Origin: Meira nashicola
Lineage: Eukaryota; Basidiomycota; Exobasidiomycetes; Exobasidiales; Brachybasidiaceae
Assembly: GCA_001600355.1 (NCBI GenBank)
Contig: BCJU01000001.1
Span: 3,679,178-3,743,177 of the forward strand
DNA length: 64,000 nucleotides
Direction: 5' to 3'
In this document: positions 38,696 to 48,457 of the stretch, piece after piece
Position numbering within the stretch: position 1 is the first letter of the stretch
Layout of the letters: every line of letters begins with the position of its first letter
Program-made: the position numbers and the translations under genes
The notes under the pieces: generated by a model
The model's database searches: none
What the model was told of the DNA's origin: nothing
What the model saw: the letters and a program-made list of their open reading frames with translations, nothing else

Positions 38696-40512
38696 CTTCT
38701 AAGAATACCAACGACCAGCGTTGGAGAACGAATGGAAAGGCAAACGAAAACCAAAGAATGTCGAGAAAGCTGAATGAGAGAGTCACTCAAAGCTTTCGGT
38801 TGAATAAAGGGAAAAGGATAAACCTTGCATTCTTTCCATATTATATATGCTTACCAAAATTGACACATCATTCCATCAACACCGCAAAGCAAAATTCGAT
38901 CTTATCATTCGCCTAAAAGGCGCTTGCCAAAACAAACTCTGATTGCCACCAGCCATGCGTTCATAGACGCCAAAATGGCGCATATATGCGCGCCACGATG
39001 AATATAAAGTACCAATTGGCATCGCTTTCGTCAAGATATTGGATCTGAAGCTGTGCAAATAATCGTCAAGATTGAATTAAGTAATCTGAATAACCCTTAA
39101 ATGATCGTGCTTGTCCAAAGAAAAAAGGAAAACGTTTTCTCGGCCAAGCAAAAGGAGAACTACTTTCATTTCTGTATCGGCCGGTAAAATTCCGGGCGCA
39201 AATAAACGGAAGAAAGTCCTTCATTTCAAGACCTAGACTTATGTGATTTGAACGGCGCCGCAAAAAAACAAAATACACAAAATGGACAAATGACGATTTT
39301 TCGGCTCCGTAACTACCCTTTACGGTATCAATTGTTCCCCCTTTTTTATTTTCTTGATAGCATGCATATAATCACAACTTTTTTTCAATTTGTCAAGATT
39401 ACTGACTTTTCCGTCAAATACAGATTTTGCGCGCGGTTGTACCTGCGCATTCATCTTGGTATCCTATCATCATCTCCCTTTCCGAGGTTCCAAGAGGGGT
39501 AGTTGTAAAAATCTAATAATGCAATCCCCTTTTCATGTCATTCCACATAATATTACGTTGTTTGTGGCGTAGACGTGTATGTATTAATATGATCAAGATA
39601 TCATACAGCCTCGATTGATTAATGCGCAATCCTTTTATATGAAAGAATGGCATTTGTTCCAATCTGATTTCTTAATGCAAAGAGGTGCCCAATCGCATTT
39701 TCACTCTTACATTGGTGAAATTCAATTTCCTTCATTCAACGGCGCCGCGTTTTTTTTCTTGTCGTATACAATTCAATTCCTTGCCAGCATGGCGCGTAAC
39801 ACGCCGAAATGAAAGGATGAGCAACGTTCATTTTTGCAATTATCGTTCTGTTTTGCATACATTTACACTCCGTTACACATTCATGATTGCAATTCCAAAT
39901 CTTACTCTGAGAGAAAGTACCTTTTGTGACTTTATTGTAAGAGGATAAAAAGAATTCTTGTAAAATAAAATAAAAACAAAGAAAGGGAATAAATCAAATA
40001 CTGATGAAACGCATGACCACTGATGTTAAACTTTTGAGCGCGATTCAAGAAAGGAAAAAAGACCGTTTGCGTGCATGTATTGAAGTGACATTCCTTCAAA
40101 CGAGCCTTCTTGCTCAGTCAATCAATATTTGCGTACACTTCTTTACGTGACAGCAGCGCATTTCCAACAAACACACAAAATACCGCAACGGTTGTATAAG
40201 GATTTCGTCAAAGAAGAAGAGAACACGTCTTGGAGAAAAGATTTTGTTTTGCTTCCACCATCATCATCATCATCTTAACTTCAAAACCATTACACATACT
40301 ATTATATCTTAATTGAATCTCTTTTCAATCAATCAACGGCCCTCATTCCAGTCAAGATTCGGCATTACTGCATTATTCGCGTCAATCTATCCCGCAATCA
40401 CGGAGACCGTCAATACCGTTACCTTGCACCTACTCAGTGAATTGACTCAGCCACAGTACTGGAACTGAAAGAAAAAAAAGGCTGGTATTATTTATAGGAT
40501 TAATTGTTCATC
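38696..40512. other. long intergenic region, no gene seen
   Basis: 1.8 kb. The motif ACGGCGCCGC followed or preceded by a homopolymer appears twice (about 39250 and 39739). Several poly-T runs. No reading frame with credible features and no tRNA signature. The right part presumably holds the promoter of the zinc cluster gene. Confidence 0.45.
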
Positions 40513-42720
40513 ATGCTCATACAAACAAGACGGGCCGGATTGGAAAAAATGAAAGAGGAGAACGAGCAAAAGGAATGTGGCTATGAGCACAGTCTTCAAT
40601 CTACAAACGATGATGAGAATCTTGTTGGAATTATACAAAATTCTGAAGGACAACATGAATCAAATAACCTTTCTAACCACCAACCTCAGCCTATTCCCCA
40701 TGCCAGTGCCGAAGAGATTGCTAATAATATCTTTTTGAGCTCAATGGCTGATGAAAACGAGAAAAAAATTGCCTCTCAACTCGTTGAAGGTCAAGCAATT
40801 ACTCAACATTTGGCCACGACCACGAACCTTACACCTCCAACAGATACACCATCTTTTGAGAATGGCTGTTCGATTACGGTGAACAACAATAATCCTTCAT
40901 CCAATATTGTCTCGCCCAAGTTGCAAGAACAGCATTTAAATGGTACATATCCTACGCCACCGCAAGAATCTGAACGCTTGTCTGGTACAAACGATCGCAA
41001 AATCACTCCATTCTTTCCAAACACAGCTAATACAATGGCAAACGAAGGTAGTGCTGATGGTATGTCTTTGGAAATAAGTCCTCCTGAGAATGGTGTTCGT
41101 ATTGATCAACATGAAGTTGAGAAAACGTCTGCAAAAGTCGAACACTCAATGACAACGAGAAGCAAAGATAACTCTGTTCACCATTCTGAACAACAAATGC
41201 AATATCCAGCTCTTCCAATGTCAAATAGTTCAAGCTTTGATCAAAATTCTCATCAAAATGATAATCAAAACCTTCATGCTCACAACGGTTCTATGCAACA
41301 AGGTCTCAATGCACCTTATTGTCAAAGCGCTCCGCCAACGATGACTTCTTTTGATACTGCTCTCAATTCGCCAACACATCCAACTGGTCCAATGTACCAT
41401 AACAATTATTACAATCCACCATACACTTCTACCTATGGTCAATCTTACGGATACCAACAACAAAATCAACATGGCTATGGACAAGCTCAAAGCTACGATC
41501 CTCCATTCCAATCTCATGCTGATCAACAGGGTCAATTATCCCATTCAAATTCATCTTCAATGATGCATAGTCAAAATGGAGGTCTTGAGCCACCCCCATT
41601 CTTTGGGAGTGCAGCAACGAGCGTGACAAAGTATGATTCAGAAGTAAGCAAGCCATATCATCAACAAGCTCATCATTATTATCATGGTTCTATGCCTGTG
41701 CAAAATGATGATTTGCGTCGTTCTACCAGTTCGCAGCGATTAGGTTCTAATGGCTATCAGCCTTACACTGTGCCTACTCAAGCTCATCGAGCAACGTCGC
41801 ATATGGGCATGCCAGGTCCAATTGCCACTTCTTCAATCTTTATGGCCAACACCAATAATATGCCTGATTTACGTTTGACTCCAAACGCAATGCATCCTGG
41901 TGCTTCTTACGGTCGTCTTCCAGACGGAAAGATTATTGAACTTTTCCCTGCAATGATGCGAACAGTTCAAGCTTGCGAATATTGCCGAAGCAGAAAGGCG
42001 AAATGTACTGGTGGATTACCATGTGATCGATGTGCAAAGAAAAAGATCAAATGTGAATATGCTCAATTGGATAAAAAGCGAAAGATTAAGACCACAACGA
42101 GCGAATACGATATGAGTAGTGGCGCTGCTCGTATGGCAGCTAACAAAACTATTGAACAAGCTCAAGCTCAACTTTCTGCAAAGATTGGTATCAACTCTGA
42201 TAGACACGATGATGGTATGCTTGGTCATCCTTCATATTCGTCTGGAGGTAGAGGTGCTACCAGTCGTAACATTCGAATGTCCAAAAGTACGCCGGGCTTG
42301 GATACCGATTTACAAAAAGCAATTTCACGAAGATTCATGAGCAATGAAAACATGATTAGGCTTGCAGTCGATCCGATCATGGAAGAAGTAGATGAAAATA
42401 TTAGTGCTCAAGTAATGTTTTCTAAACCTAGGTTCACAGCACCTATCCTTCCAAATTCTAGTCGCAACGCAAACACATTTGCGGCAGTTCAAAACAGAGA
42501 AGATAATTCTCCTTTATCAGAAGCTCAATCGGAAACTGACTTGGGTCAACAATGCTCAAATGTCGGGCCTGTCATTCAAGTTGAGCCGGAAATTGATCAA
42601 GAATTGCATAATGAAGTTGCACGAACAACGTATTCTAATTTTCCAACCTTTCCGTCCTTTCCTCCAGTAAGTAATTCTGATGAGGAAGCTATCAGCATCA
42701 ATCGTAGTCTCTATGGCTAG
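40513..42720 (+). CDS. Zn(II)2Cys6 transcription factor, central zinc cluster
   Basis: A 735-residue nuclear regulator of the fungal Gal4-type family. The binuclear zinc cluster is C488-x2-C491-x6-C498-x5-C504-x2-C507-x6-C514 (ACEYCRSRKAKC then CDRCAKKKIKCEY), followed by a basic linker KKRKIK. Such clusters bind CGG half-sites. Most family members carry the cluster near the N terminus; here about 480 residues of Gln/Asn/Ser/Pro/Tyr-rich disordered sequence precede it. No fungal-specific middle homology domain is visible downstream. I start at the first ATG, 40513; 40549 is an alternative. A 13-bp tandem duplication spans the stop codon. Targets are unknown. CGG palindromes upstream of the barrel genes are possible sites for this class. 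Confidence 0.9.
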   Translation: MLIQTRRAGLEKMKEENEQKECGYEHSLQSTNDDENLVGIIQNSEGQHESNNLSNHQPQPIPHASAEEIANNIFLSSMADENEKKIASQLVEGQAITQHLATTTNLTPPTDTPSFENGCSITVNNNNPSSNIVSPKLQEQHLNGTYPTPPQESERLSGTNDRKITPFFPNTANTMANEGSADGMSLEISPPENGVRIDQHEVEKTSAKVEHSMTTRSKDNSVHHSEQQMQYPALPMSNSSSFDQNSHQNDNQNLHAHNGSMQQGLNAPYCQSAPPTMTSFDTALNSPTHPTGPMYHNNYYNPPYTSTYGQSYGYQQQNQHGYGQAQSYDPPFQSHADQQGQLSHSNSSSMMHSQNGGLEPPPFFGSAATSVTKYDSEVSKPYHQQAHHYYHGSMPVQNDDLRRSTSSQRLGSNGYQPYTVPTQAHRATSHMGMPGPIATSSIFMANTNNMPDLRLTPNAMHPGASYGRLPDGKIIELFPAMMRTVQACEYCRSRKAKCTGGLPCDRCAKKKIKCEYAQLDKKRKIKTTTSEYDMSSGAARMAANKTIEQAQAQLSAKIGINSDRHDDGMLGHPSYSSGGRGATSRNIRMSKSTPGLDTDLQKAISRRFMSNENMIRLAVDPIMEEVDENISAQVMFSKPRFTAPILPNSSRNANTFAAVQNREDNSPLSEAQSETDLGQQCSNVGPVIQVEPEIDQELHNEVARTTYSNFPTFPSFPPVSNSDEEAISINRSLYG

Positions 42721-42730
42721 TCTCTATGGC
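42705..42730 (+). repeat. 13-bp tandem duplication over a stop codon
   Basis: TAGTCTCTATGGC occurs twice in direct succession (42705-42717 and 42718-42730), and another TAG follows at 42731. The stop codon of the zinc cluster gene is the TAG at 42718-42720. Confidence 0.95.
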
Positions 42731-43205
42731 TAGACAGGCTGCATTATAGTTGCTGCGATCCTCTTTTTATAATTTGCCTTTTTTTATATATCGAATCTCA
42801 GCTTGCTCCATCTATGATTCTCGTGATTCTTGTCTCCTGCGCCTGTCCCTTTCTAAATACCCTACACTGTAAAAAGTCATATTATGATCCTTCTAATCCT
42901 ATACCCCTGTGAAAAAATTGTACGTATTTATTCCTTTCTCTTTCAAAGAAACAAAATGACCATACTCTTTCACTTCCAATAACGAGTGCAGTAAAGTGAC
43001 GCTAATGCATGCTTTCTCTCGATCAGAGAGACAGACATATCATCAAGAACAGGACGTCGCGCTTAAATTGCTTGCTGAGCCAACCGCGTAAGGCAAAAAG
43101 ACTTTTTTTTTTTGGTAGCGTATCCTCCACAATCAAATCAACTTTTTTACCATCTTCTACCAACACTTTTGTATACAACCTCTTATGCGGTAATGTCTGC
43201 TTATC
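42721..43205. other. intergenic, no gene seen
   Basis: 485 bp with poly-T/A runs. It is the terminator of the zinc cluster gene and promoter of the IMPACT gene. Nothing else seen. Confidence 0.45.
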
Positions 43206-44939
43206 ATGGTAGCATTGCGTAGAAGCTCTAGACAGCAAGTAAAGCCGAAAAGACAAGCATACAAAGATGATGAAGAAGTGGATGGATCGGAAGAAGAAGG
43301 TGGGAGGGATGAATATGGAGAGGAGGACGATGACGACGATGATCAAAGTGCAGGATTGAGTGACACAAGCGAAGATGAATGGATTCCGCCGAGCAAGAAA
43401 CAACAGAAATCGTCAAATGGTAACGGAAAGAAGCGAGCTTTACCGGAAGAGTCCGATTCAGATAGCAGCGAAGGGGATATACATGACTTTGAAAATGATG
43501 ATGAAGAGATTGCTAAGACTTCAAAAAAATCAAATACAAGCGCAAACGAAAATAAGAAGCGAAAAGTTACTCTCAAACGTAATGCCAACAAACCTGAATC
43601 TCAAGTGAATCAACAAAACAAATCACCTATCCCGCAACCACAGTCACTCGTCGAAGCAGAAGCTGCAGGGACAGCAGAAAATGAATCCGATGATGAGACC
43701 ACAAGAGCAGAAGCAAAAAGGCTATGGGAAGAATTTCGTTCGAGGAAAAAGAACAAAGATTCTTCCAAGTCAAATGCAAATTCTGTTCAAAATAAACCTC
43801 CAGGCGGTTTGGATCAATGGCTGGGGATTAAGCCACCTGCTTGGCCTTCGACATGTCCAGAAGCGATGATCAATGATCGAGACTCACTTTTTGTTGGATT
43901 CGTTTACGCTCTTTCTGCACCTTCTCAAGCAGAGATTACTCATTGTTTATCTCATTTATCAAAAGTTGTTCAACCTCAACAAATACCTACAGATCGATTG
44001 CCTCCTGCTATGCAACATTTAGCACCTAACAGAAGAGGAGCAACGCATGATATGTATGCATGGAGATGTTTGGCTCTCAAAAGAGGTCGTGATGGGTTGG
44101 GTGGACCGGAAGATTTTGGTTTAGAAGAAGGACAAGAAGATGATGGAGAAAAATACGGAGCAAAAGAGATTGCAAAAGCGATTAAAATGTATGGTGCAAC
44201 AGACGTTTTGGTGATTGTGAGTAGATGGTATGGAGGTACAATGCTTGGACCTGCACGTTTTAGACATATTGAAGAATGTGCTAAAGCTGCTTTAGCACGA
44301 CATATGGTGAATGAAGCAATGGTTGAATTACGTACGGAATTGATGGAATTGGATGAAAAGATCAACATGATTCGATCACAGCGCGATACAACTTCATCAC
44401 CCTCTATTTCTTCCCAAACACCGGCTATACAAAAGCAAAAGAGTAATTACGATGATCTAACTGATCCAGAACGTGCACAACGATTGATAATGGCAAGAAA
44501 GAAACAAATTGAACTTTTGCAAAAATCAGCAAAGAAACAAAGCATTAGTTCCCAACAGCCTGCACCACCTCTACAGCCACATTTGCAAGAAGAAGGATCT
44601 GCAATCGACGAAATGAACGCTGCTGAAGAAGAGGCTGCTTTGGAAGTGATGCGGGAGATGGAAAGGGAAGAGGTATTGACGCAACGGTCAACGGATGATG
44701 CAAATGGTACAGCACCTAATGCAGATGCCCAAGACAAAGAGTCTGGCAAGGGAATCGAGGTGACAATCCCGATCAAAACTGAAGAGGACGAATCAAGTAA
44801 TGTGGTTGTCAAAGAAGAACCTTCCGATAATGCCTCCCCACAATTAAACGCTTCGAAATCTACCAAAAACATTCAGAGCCCTACTGTCAAAGAAGAAATG
44901 GAAGATGATGCAGACCTTGCAGGTTGGGATGCTTTATGA
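43206..44939 (+). CDS. IMPACT-domain (UPF0029) protein with disordered flanks
   Basis: A 577-residue protein built around an IMPACT/UPF0029 domain at about residues 220-365. The family signature is SRWYGGTMLGPARFRHIEECAKAAL (S339-W341-Y342-G343-G344). Yeast Yih1 and mammalian IMPACT pair this domain with an N-terminal RWD domain and restrain the kinase Gcn2. Here no RWD is visible. The N-terminal 190 residues are instead acidic and Ser-rich with basic patches (KPKRQ, KKRKV), which suggests nuclear entry. The C-terminal part is Gln/Glu-rich and ends with three matches to the SUMO-acceptor pattern (IKTEE, VKEEP, VKEEM). An insertion (GLGGPEDFGLEEGQEDDGEK) lies inside the domain. The domain call is firm. 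A Gcn2-related role should not be assumed without the RWD domain. Confidence 0.85.
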   Translation: MVALRRSSRQQVKPKRQAYKDDEEVDGSEEEGGRDEYGEEDDDDDDQSAGLSDTSEDEWIPPSKKQQKSSNGNGKKRALPEESDSDSSEGDIHDFENDDEEIAKTSKKSNTSANENKKRKVTLKRNANKPESQVNQQNKSPIPQPQSLVEAEAAGTAENESDDETTRAEAKRLWEEFRSRKKNKDSSKSNANSVQNKPPGGLDQWLGIKPPAWPSTCPEAMINDRDSLFVGFVYALSAPSQAEITHCLSHLSKVVQPQQIPTDRLPPAMQHLAPNRRGATHDMYAWRCLALKRGRDGLGGPEDFGLEEGQEDDGEKYGAKEIAKAIKMYGATDVLVIVSRWYGGTMLGPARFRHIEECAKAALARHMVNEAMVELRTELMELDEKINMIRSQRDTTSSPSISSQTPAIQKQKSNYDDLTDPERAQRLIMARKKQIELLQKSAKKQSISSQQPAPPLQPHLQEEGSAIDEMNAAEEEAALEVMREMEREEVLTQRSTDDANGTAPNADAQDKESGKGIEVTIPIKTEEDESSNVVVKEEPSDNASPQLNASKSTKNIQSPTVKEEMEDDADLAGWDAL

Positions 44940-45047
44940 GGTATGCTTACCAAGGCGGTAATTTATGATATTATGTATGATAGTGTACAACAGTTAGTTT
45001 ACAGTGTAATGGATTAATTTACAGATTTGGTATTGATTATGCCTTAA

Positions 45048-46001
45048 TCAACTTCTATCTGGGCTTCGGCTGACGCTTCGACTGATGTACCCGTTTGACT
45101 GACGATCTGGGCTGCGACTTGGAGAGCGGGATTGATAGCCATTCCTTTCGCTGCCACTTCGACTCGGGCTACGACTCACGTACCTTTCTTGATCACTATT
45201 ATCTTCTTCTTGAGATCCAAATTCATCTTGACTAATACTTTCTTCTTTTGCTCGTGTTGTACTCTTTGCACTCTCAAGTATTCTTGCCCTTCGTTCTTCT
45301 TCTTCTATTCGTGTTTGTCGAACTTTTAATGCTCTTTGTACCCTCTTTTGTTTTTCCTCTCGCTCAGCCTTTGTAGAATCATCGCTATTAGAATCACTAT
45401 CTTGATCCATTCCATTCTCCTTCAAAGAGCTTGTCAACATAGCATCTTCGAGTTTAGATATACGTGGAACAAGACCTTCAACTTCTTCCAAAACATCTCT
45501 TCTTGTCAATCGAGGTAAGATTAATTCACATACACGTTCTTCGGTGAGTAATTGATCGATAAATTCATCCATATACGTTAAAGTGAACTGACCATTCATT
45601 TGTCTGAATCGTAATTTACTGTAATCGTTCAAAAGTGGCTCCAAAGTTTCAAAGACATCTAAAGCATTAAATGTTAATCGAACGTACATTGCAGCAACAG
45701 CACGTAAATATTTGAATTGTTTATGTTTAAGGTATTCTAATATGATTTTTCGATCTGGTTGAATTTGTAAAAGTTTGCAAATTAAGCAAATGAATGCTGT
45801 TGGCTTTTGTAATCCATACGTTCCACCTATATAGTTCAAATCATTCAATGCTCGATCTACGAAAGAAGCCGCATTTAAAGCAAAACAATGTTCTTTCCAA
45901 TAAGGCGAATCATAAATACGTGATCTTATCACCTTTTCGATCAAGAATTGCGGATTCGTTCCATGAATTTGTTTTGCCGTACGTGCGGTTGAATTGGCCA
46001 T
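45048..46001 (-). CDS. PRP38: pre-mRNA splicing factor Prp38
   Basis: A 317-residue spliceosome component, needed for activation of the tri-snRNP in the nucleus. The Prp38 domain covers residues 1-180 and is strongly conserved: QIHGTNPQFLIEKVIRSRIYDSPYWKEHCFAL, YIGGTYGLQKPTAFICLICKLLQIQP, FKYLRAVAAMYVRLT, YMDEFIDQLL. The tail is charged, then a repeated Arg-Ser stretch (RSPSRSGSERN, SRSPSRSPDR, SRSVSRSPDR), as in metazoan and many fungal forms. I start at the ATG at 46001 that gives MANSTARTAKQIHG; the frame extends upstream only from GTG. The end is convergent with the IMPACT gene (108 bp gap). It is divergent from the FUN14 gene with a 203-bp shared promoter. Confidence 0.96.
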   Translation of the reverse strand: MANSTARTAKQIHGTNPQFLIEKVIRSRIYDSPYWKEHCFALNAASFVDRALNDLNYIGGTYGLQKPTAFICLICKLLQIQPDRKIILEYLKHKQFKYLRAVAAMYVRLTFNALDVFETLEPLLNDYSKLRFRQMNGQFTLTYMDEFIDQLLTEERVCELILPRLTRRDVLEEVEGLVPRISKLEDAMLTSSLKENGMDQDSDSNSDDSTKAEREEKQKRVQRALKVRQTRIEEEERRARILESAKSTTRAKEESISQDEFGSQEEDNSDQERYVSRSPSRSGSERNGYQSRSPSRSPDRQSNGYISRSVSRSPDRS

Positions 46002-46204
46002 CCTGCATGGTGAAAGAGAAGCAAACACACTTCAACGATTAAAAGTCCAAAAAAACACCAAAAACAACTCGCTTAAGTAAGCATGTATGCGGGCTTACAG
46101 CTTACTCCACCCGACTTTATCGCGTCTGACATGTACGTATGCGACCCGACCCTACTTTGCTCAGTACTTCAATACATACACCATCACTAAATCAGCCAAT
46201 AAAG

Positions 46205-46966
46205 ATGTATAATTTCACCATTCCAGGAAGGGTTTCCGGTCTCATACGAAAAAACGTACAGCCTTTTTCAAGCTCACAAGCTGGATTAAGTTTCAGACTT
46301 AATACTCGATCATACATTAAACCTGCTGCTCGTAATGCAACGAAACGTCAACCGATTGCGAATGCCGTACCTGCTCCTTCTCCCTCCTCCTCCTCTAAAG
46401 GTATAACGGGAAGAATGTTTGCCTTGATTGGTGGAGTGGGAATCGGTTTATTCGCTGTAAATCAATCATCACACAAATTGATGTTAGATTGGGATCCATT
46501 GAAAGCAAACCAATCTAGCGGTTCCGATTCGATAAGAGGTTATTCGATCAATCAAGATCCAAATGATGCAATCCCATTCGGAGATGATGGAAAGAATGTT
46601 CCTAAAAGTGATGTAAATATTTATAATCTTGGTTTTGGTTCGGTTTGTGGAATTTGCGCTGGTATCTTTATCAAAAAAGGTTTAAAATTCGTTGCATTTT
46701 TATTGGGTGGTGGATTCATTTTGTTGCAATATCTTAATACACAAAAGATCGTCAAAGTTGATTGGAAAGCATTAGGAAGACGTTATGATTCGGCTGTAGA
46801 TAGTGCAGCAGGTAAGGATGCCGTTCAAGTAAACAAACCTGCTTCAGGTTGGAGAGATTCTACTGCTGCTAGAATTTGGAATCGCTTCACTCATTTCCTC
46901 ACTGCTGATTTCCCAAGCAGAGGAACATTTTTGGCCGGTCTCATCTTAGGTCTTCGTTTAGGTTAA
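46205..46966 (+). CDS. FUN14 family mitochondrial protein
   Basis: A 253-residue protein. The first 60 residues are rich in Arg/Lys/Ser and free of acids (GRVSGLIRKNVQPFSSSQAG, RLNTRSYIKPAARNATKRQ), a typical mitochondrial targeting sequence. A membrane segment lies at 71-87 (MFALIGGVGIGLFAVNQ). The FUN14 domain is 142-190, with LGFGSVCGICAGIFIKKGLKFVAFLLGGGFILLQYLN and KVDW. A final hydrophobic segment, GTFLAGLILGLRLG, ends the chain. FUN14 proteins sit in mitochondrial membranes; FUNDC1 of animals is a mitophagy receptor. I prefer the ATG at 46205 over an in-frame ATG at 46139, since it starts the targeting sequence and has an A-rich leader. It shares a short divergent promoter with Prp38. 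Confidence 0.88.
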   Translation: MYNFTIPGRVSGLIRKNVQPFSSSQAGLSFRLNTRSYIKPAARNATKRQPIANAVPAPSPSSSSKGITGRMFALIGGVGIGLFAVNQSSHKLMLDWDPLKANQSSGSDSIRGYSINQDPNDAIPFGDDGKNVPKSDVNIYNLGFGSVCGICAGIFIKKGLKFVAFLLGGGFILLQYLNTQKIVKVDWKALGRRYDSAVDSAAGKDAVQVNKPASGWRDSTAARIWNRFTHFLTADFPSRGTFLAGLILGLRLG

Positions 46967-47067
46967 AGATGAAATGATGCATGTATGCGATGATTAATAT
47001 AATCGATGAAAACATTAGCGGAATCGAATAATGTACAATAAACGGTGACTGTAAAGTGAGAATGAAA

Positions 47068-47669
47068 TCATCTCAAATTCTCAAAAGTGACTGCTTTGCT
47101 GTCTAAAGGCATACCAGTTCTAGGATCGATATTATGCTTGGAGAATCTTTGTCGGTTGAGCATGAGGCGTGCAGTATCGAAATCCTATGATGGGGAAAAT
47201 GATTGGTCAGCATTCAAGTTTTAGCAACAAAAGACTCATCAGTCAGTTTTACTTACAACACCTTGTGTGGCCATCAGACGTTCAATTTCTTGAGCACCAG
47301 CGGCCTCCAACCCTGTCCTTTGATCGCCATCACGAATGTTTGCTTCAATATCAAAAAGAGTTGAATTAAGTCCTGTAAGACGAGCAGTTGACCAATCATA
47401 TGTTGGCAAACGTGAATAAAGTGAACGAGCGACACTATTACCGCTTGCGGCAGTGGAAGATGCTTGTAAAGTACTCATTCGGTTTTGAACACTTTCTGGT
47501 AAGAGTCGAAAGAGTTTAGATCTTGTATAGTAGATGACTGAGAAGAAAGAGAGAGTGTTAGAATATCACTTTTCTAGAGGGTAGCAATGCCATAAATCCT
47601 TAATTACTCACCTAAGCCAATCACCACAAGGATGAAAGACCAACCGGCAAAGTGATGGTAATAAGCCAT
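47068..47669 (-). CDS. DUF2015 small membrane protein (three exons)
   Basis: A 151-residue protein, found by splicing by eye. Exons on the minus strand are 47669-47612, 47537-47257 and 47184-47068, with introns of 74 bp (GTGAGT..CAG) and 72 bp (GTAAGT..TAG). Both junctions keep the frame. The chain starts MAYYHHFAGWSFILVVIGLVIYYTRS, a single N-terminal membrane segment. It continues with STLFDIEANIRDGDQRTGLEAAGAQEIERLM and ends DFDTARLMLNRQRFSKHNIDPRTGMPLDSKAVTFENLR. This pattern (xLFDIxxNIxxGDxRxGLD, then DFDxARL, then the DPxTGxPxDxKAVTF tail) is that of fungal DUF2015 proteins, whose function is unknown. It is one of only four spliced genes seen in the window. Confidence 0.9.
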
Positions 47670-48286
47670 CTTTGTCTCAAGAAAACATGAAGCGTTAAAT
47701 GGTTTTCAGGAGTAAGAGAGAAAAAGTTAAAAATAAATAGCAACAAGTAAAGATATTCCTAGGGTAATTGATTCTTGTATTTGAGAATTTCCCCTTTTTC
47801 GTATTTTCTCCTTCTTAACTTTTTGTTTGAACTATCTATAGATTAGATCGTGGCGAATTGATAGGATTATACATACTCAAATGAGTTCTCGGCGTTGCGC
47901 TTGCTTAATTATTACAGCTATGCATTATGCCGGACACTTAGCATATAAGACTAAGCTTAAATCTCCACGTACTTTTATGCGTACATTTATTCGTGCCTTG
48001 AAAATTCGGCCCGGGATTGAGTGTGGACAGGCGCGTTATTATTATTCAACAAACCCAATGCGGTGAAGCGTTGGCCATTTTCGTTTTTAGGGATTTTTCT
48101 CCATACCATTACCGCGTACTGAATGTATGGTAAACAAAATGCATATATGTGTCTGTTTCGATTTCAAGAATGAATAGAGGTGATCGTATCTCTCGATCTC
48201 AATAAATGCTGAGATTACATTTTATTTTATAATACAAAATATTCGATATGGAACATTTGTTTTGCCCGATCTTTGCTCCTAAAATT
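47670..48286. other. intergenic, no gene seen
   Basis: 617 bp between the DUF2015 gene and the small tail-anchored gene. Short frames only; no RNA gene or repeat recognised. Confidence 0.45.
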
Positions 48287-48457
48287 TTACAGCATGATTA
48301 ACATCCATTCAAGTAAAACCAAAAGAATGACTAGAGCAACAAATAATCCTATAAGAATATATATGAAACTATACTTGTTCTTATTGTGATTTTTTATCTC
48401 TGATCTTTCTTGTTTCTTTTCCCTTTGTGGATCTCTCCTTCGTCTAGGCTCAGACAT
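48287..48457 (-). CDS. 56-residue tail-anchored membrane protein
   Basis: A small reading frame of 57 codons with coherent protein features. It begins MSEPRRRRDPQREKKQERS, a highly charged head of about 32 residues, and then has one long hydrophobic segment, FIYILIGLFVALVILLVLLEW, close to the C terminus. This is the layout of a tail-anchored ER or mitochondrial protein with a cytosolic head. The ATG has a purine-rich context (ATAAACATGTC). A TATAAATA box lies about 55 bp upstream on the same strand (near 48511-48518). The clean switch from charged to hydrophobic at this length is unlikely by chance. I do not recognise a family; the layout recalls the small ER protein RAMP4/Ysy6 but the residues do not match it. 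Confidence 0.6.
   Translation of the reverse strand: MSEPRRRRDPQREKKQERSEIKNHNKNKYSFIYILIGLFVALVILLVLLEWMLIML

Noticed and set aside
39066..39278. Short frames in the 38.7-40.5 kb gap as a hidden gene
   Set aside because: No pair of frames can be joined by plausible splice sites into a protein with recognisable features.
47538..47669. Frame problem in exon 1 of the DUF2015 gene
   Set aside because: On recounting bases across the line junction at 47640 the frame is continuous (MAYYHHFAGWSFILVV); no frameshift.
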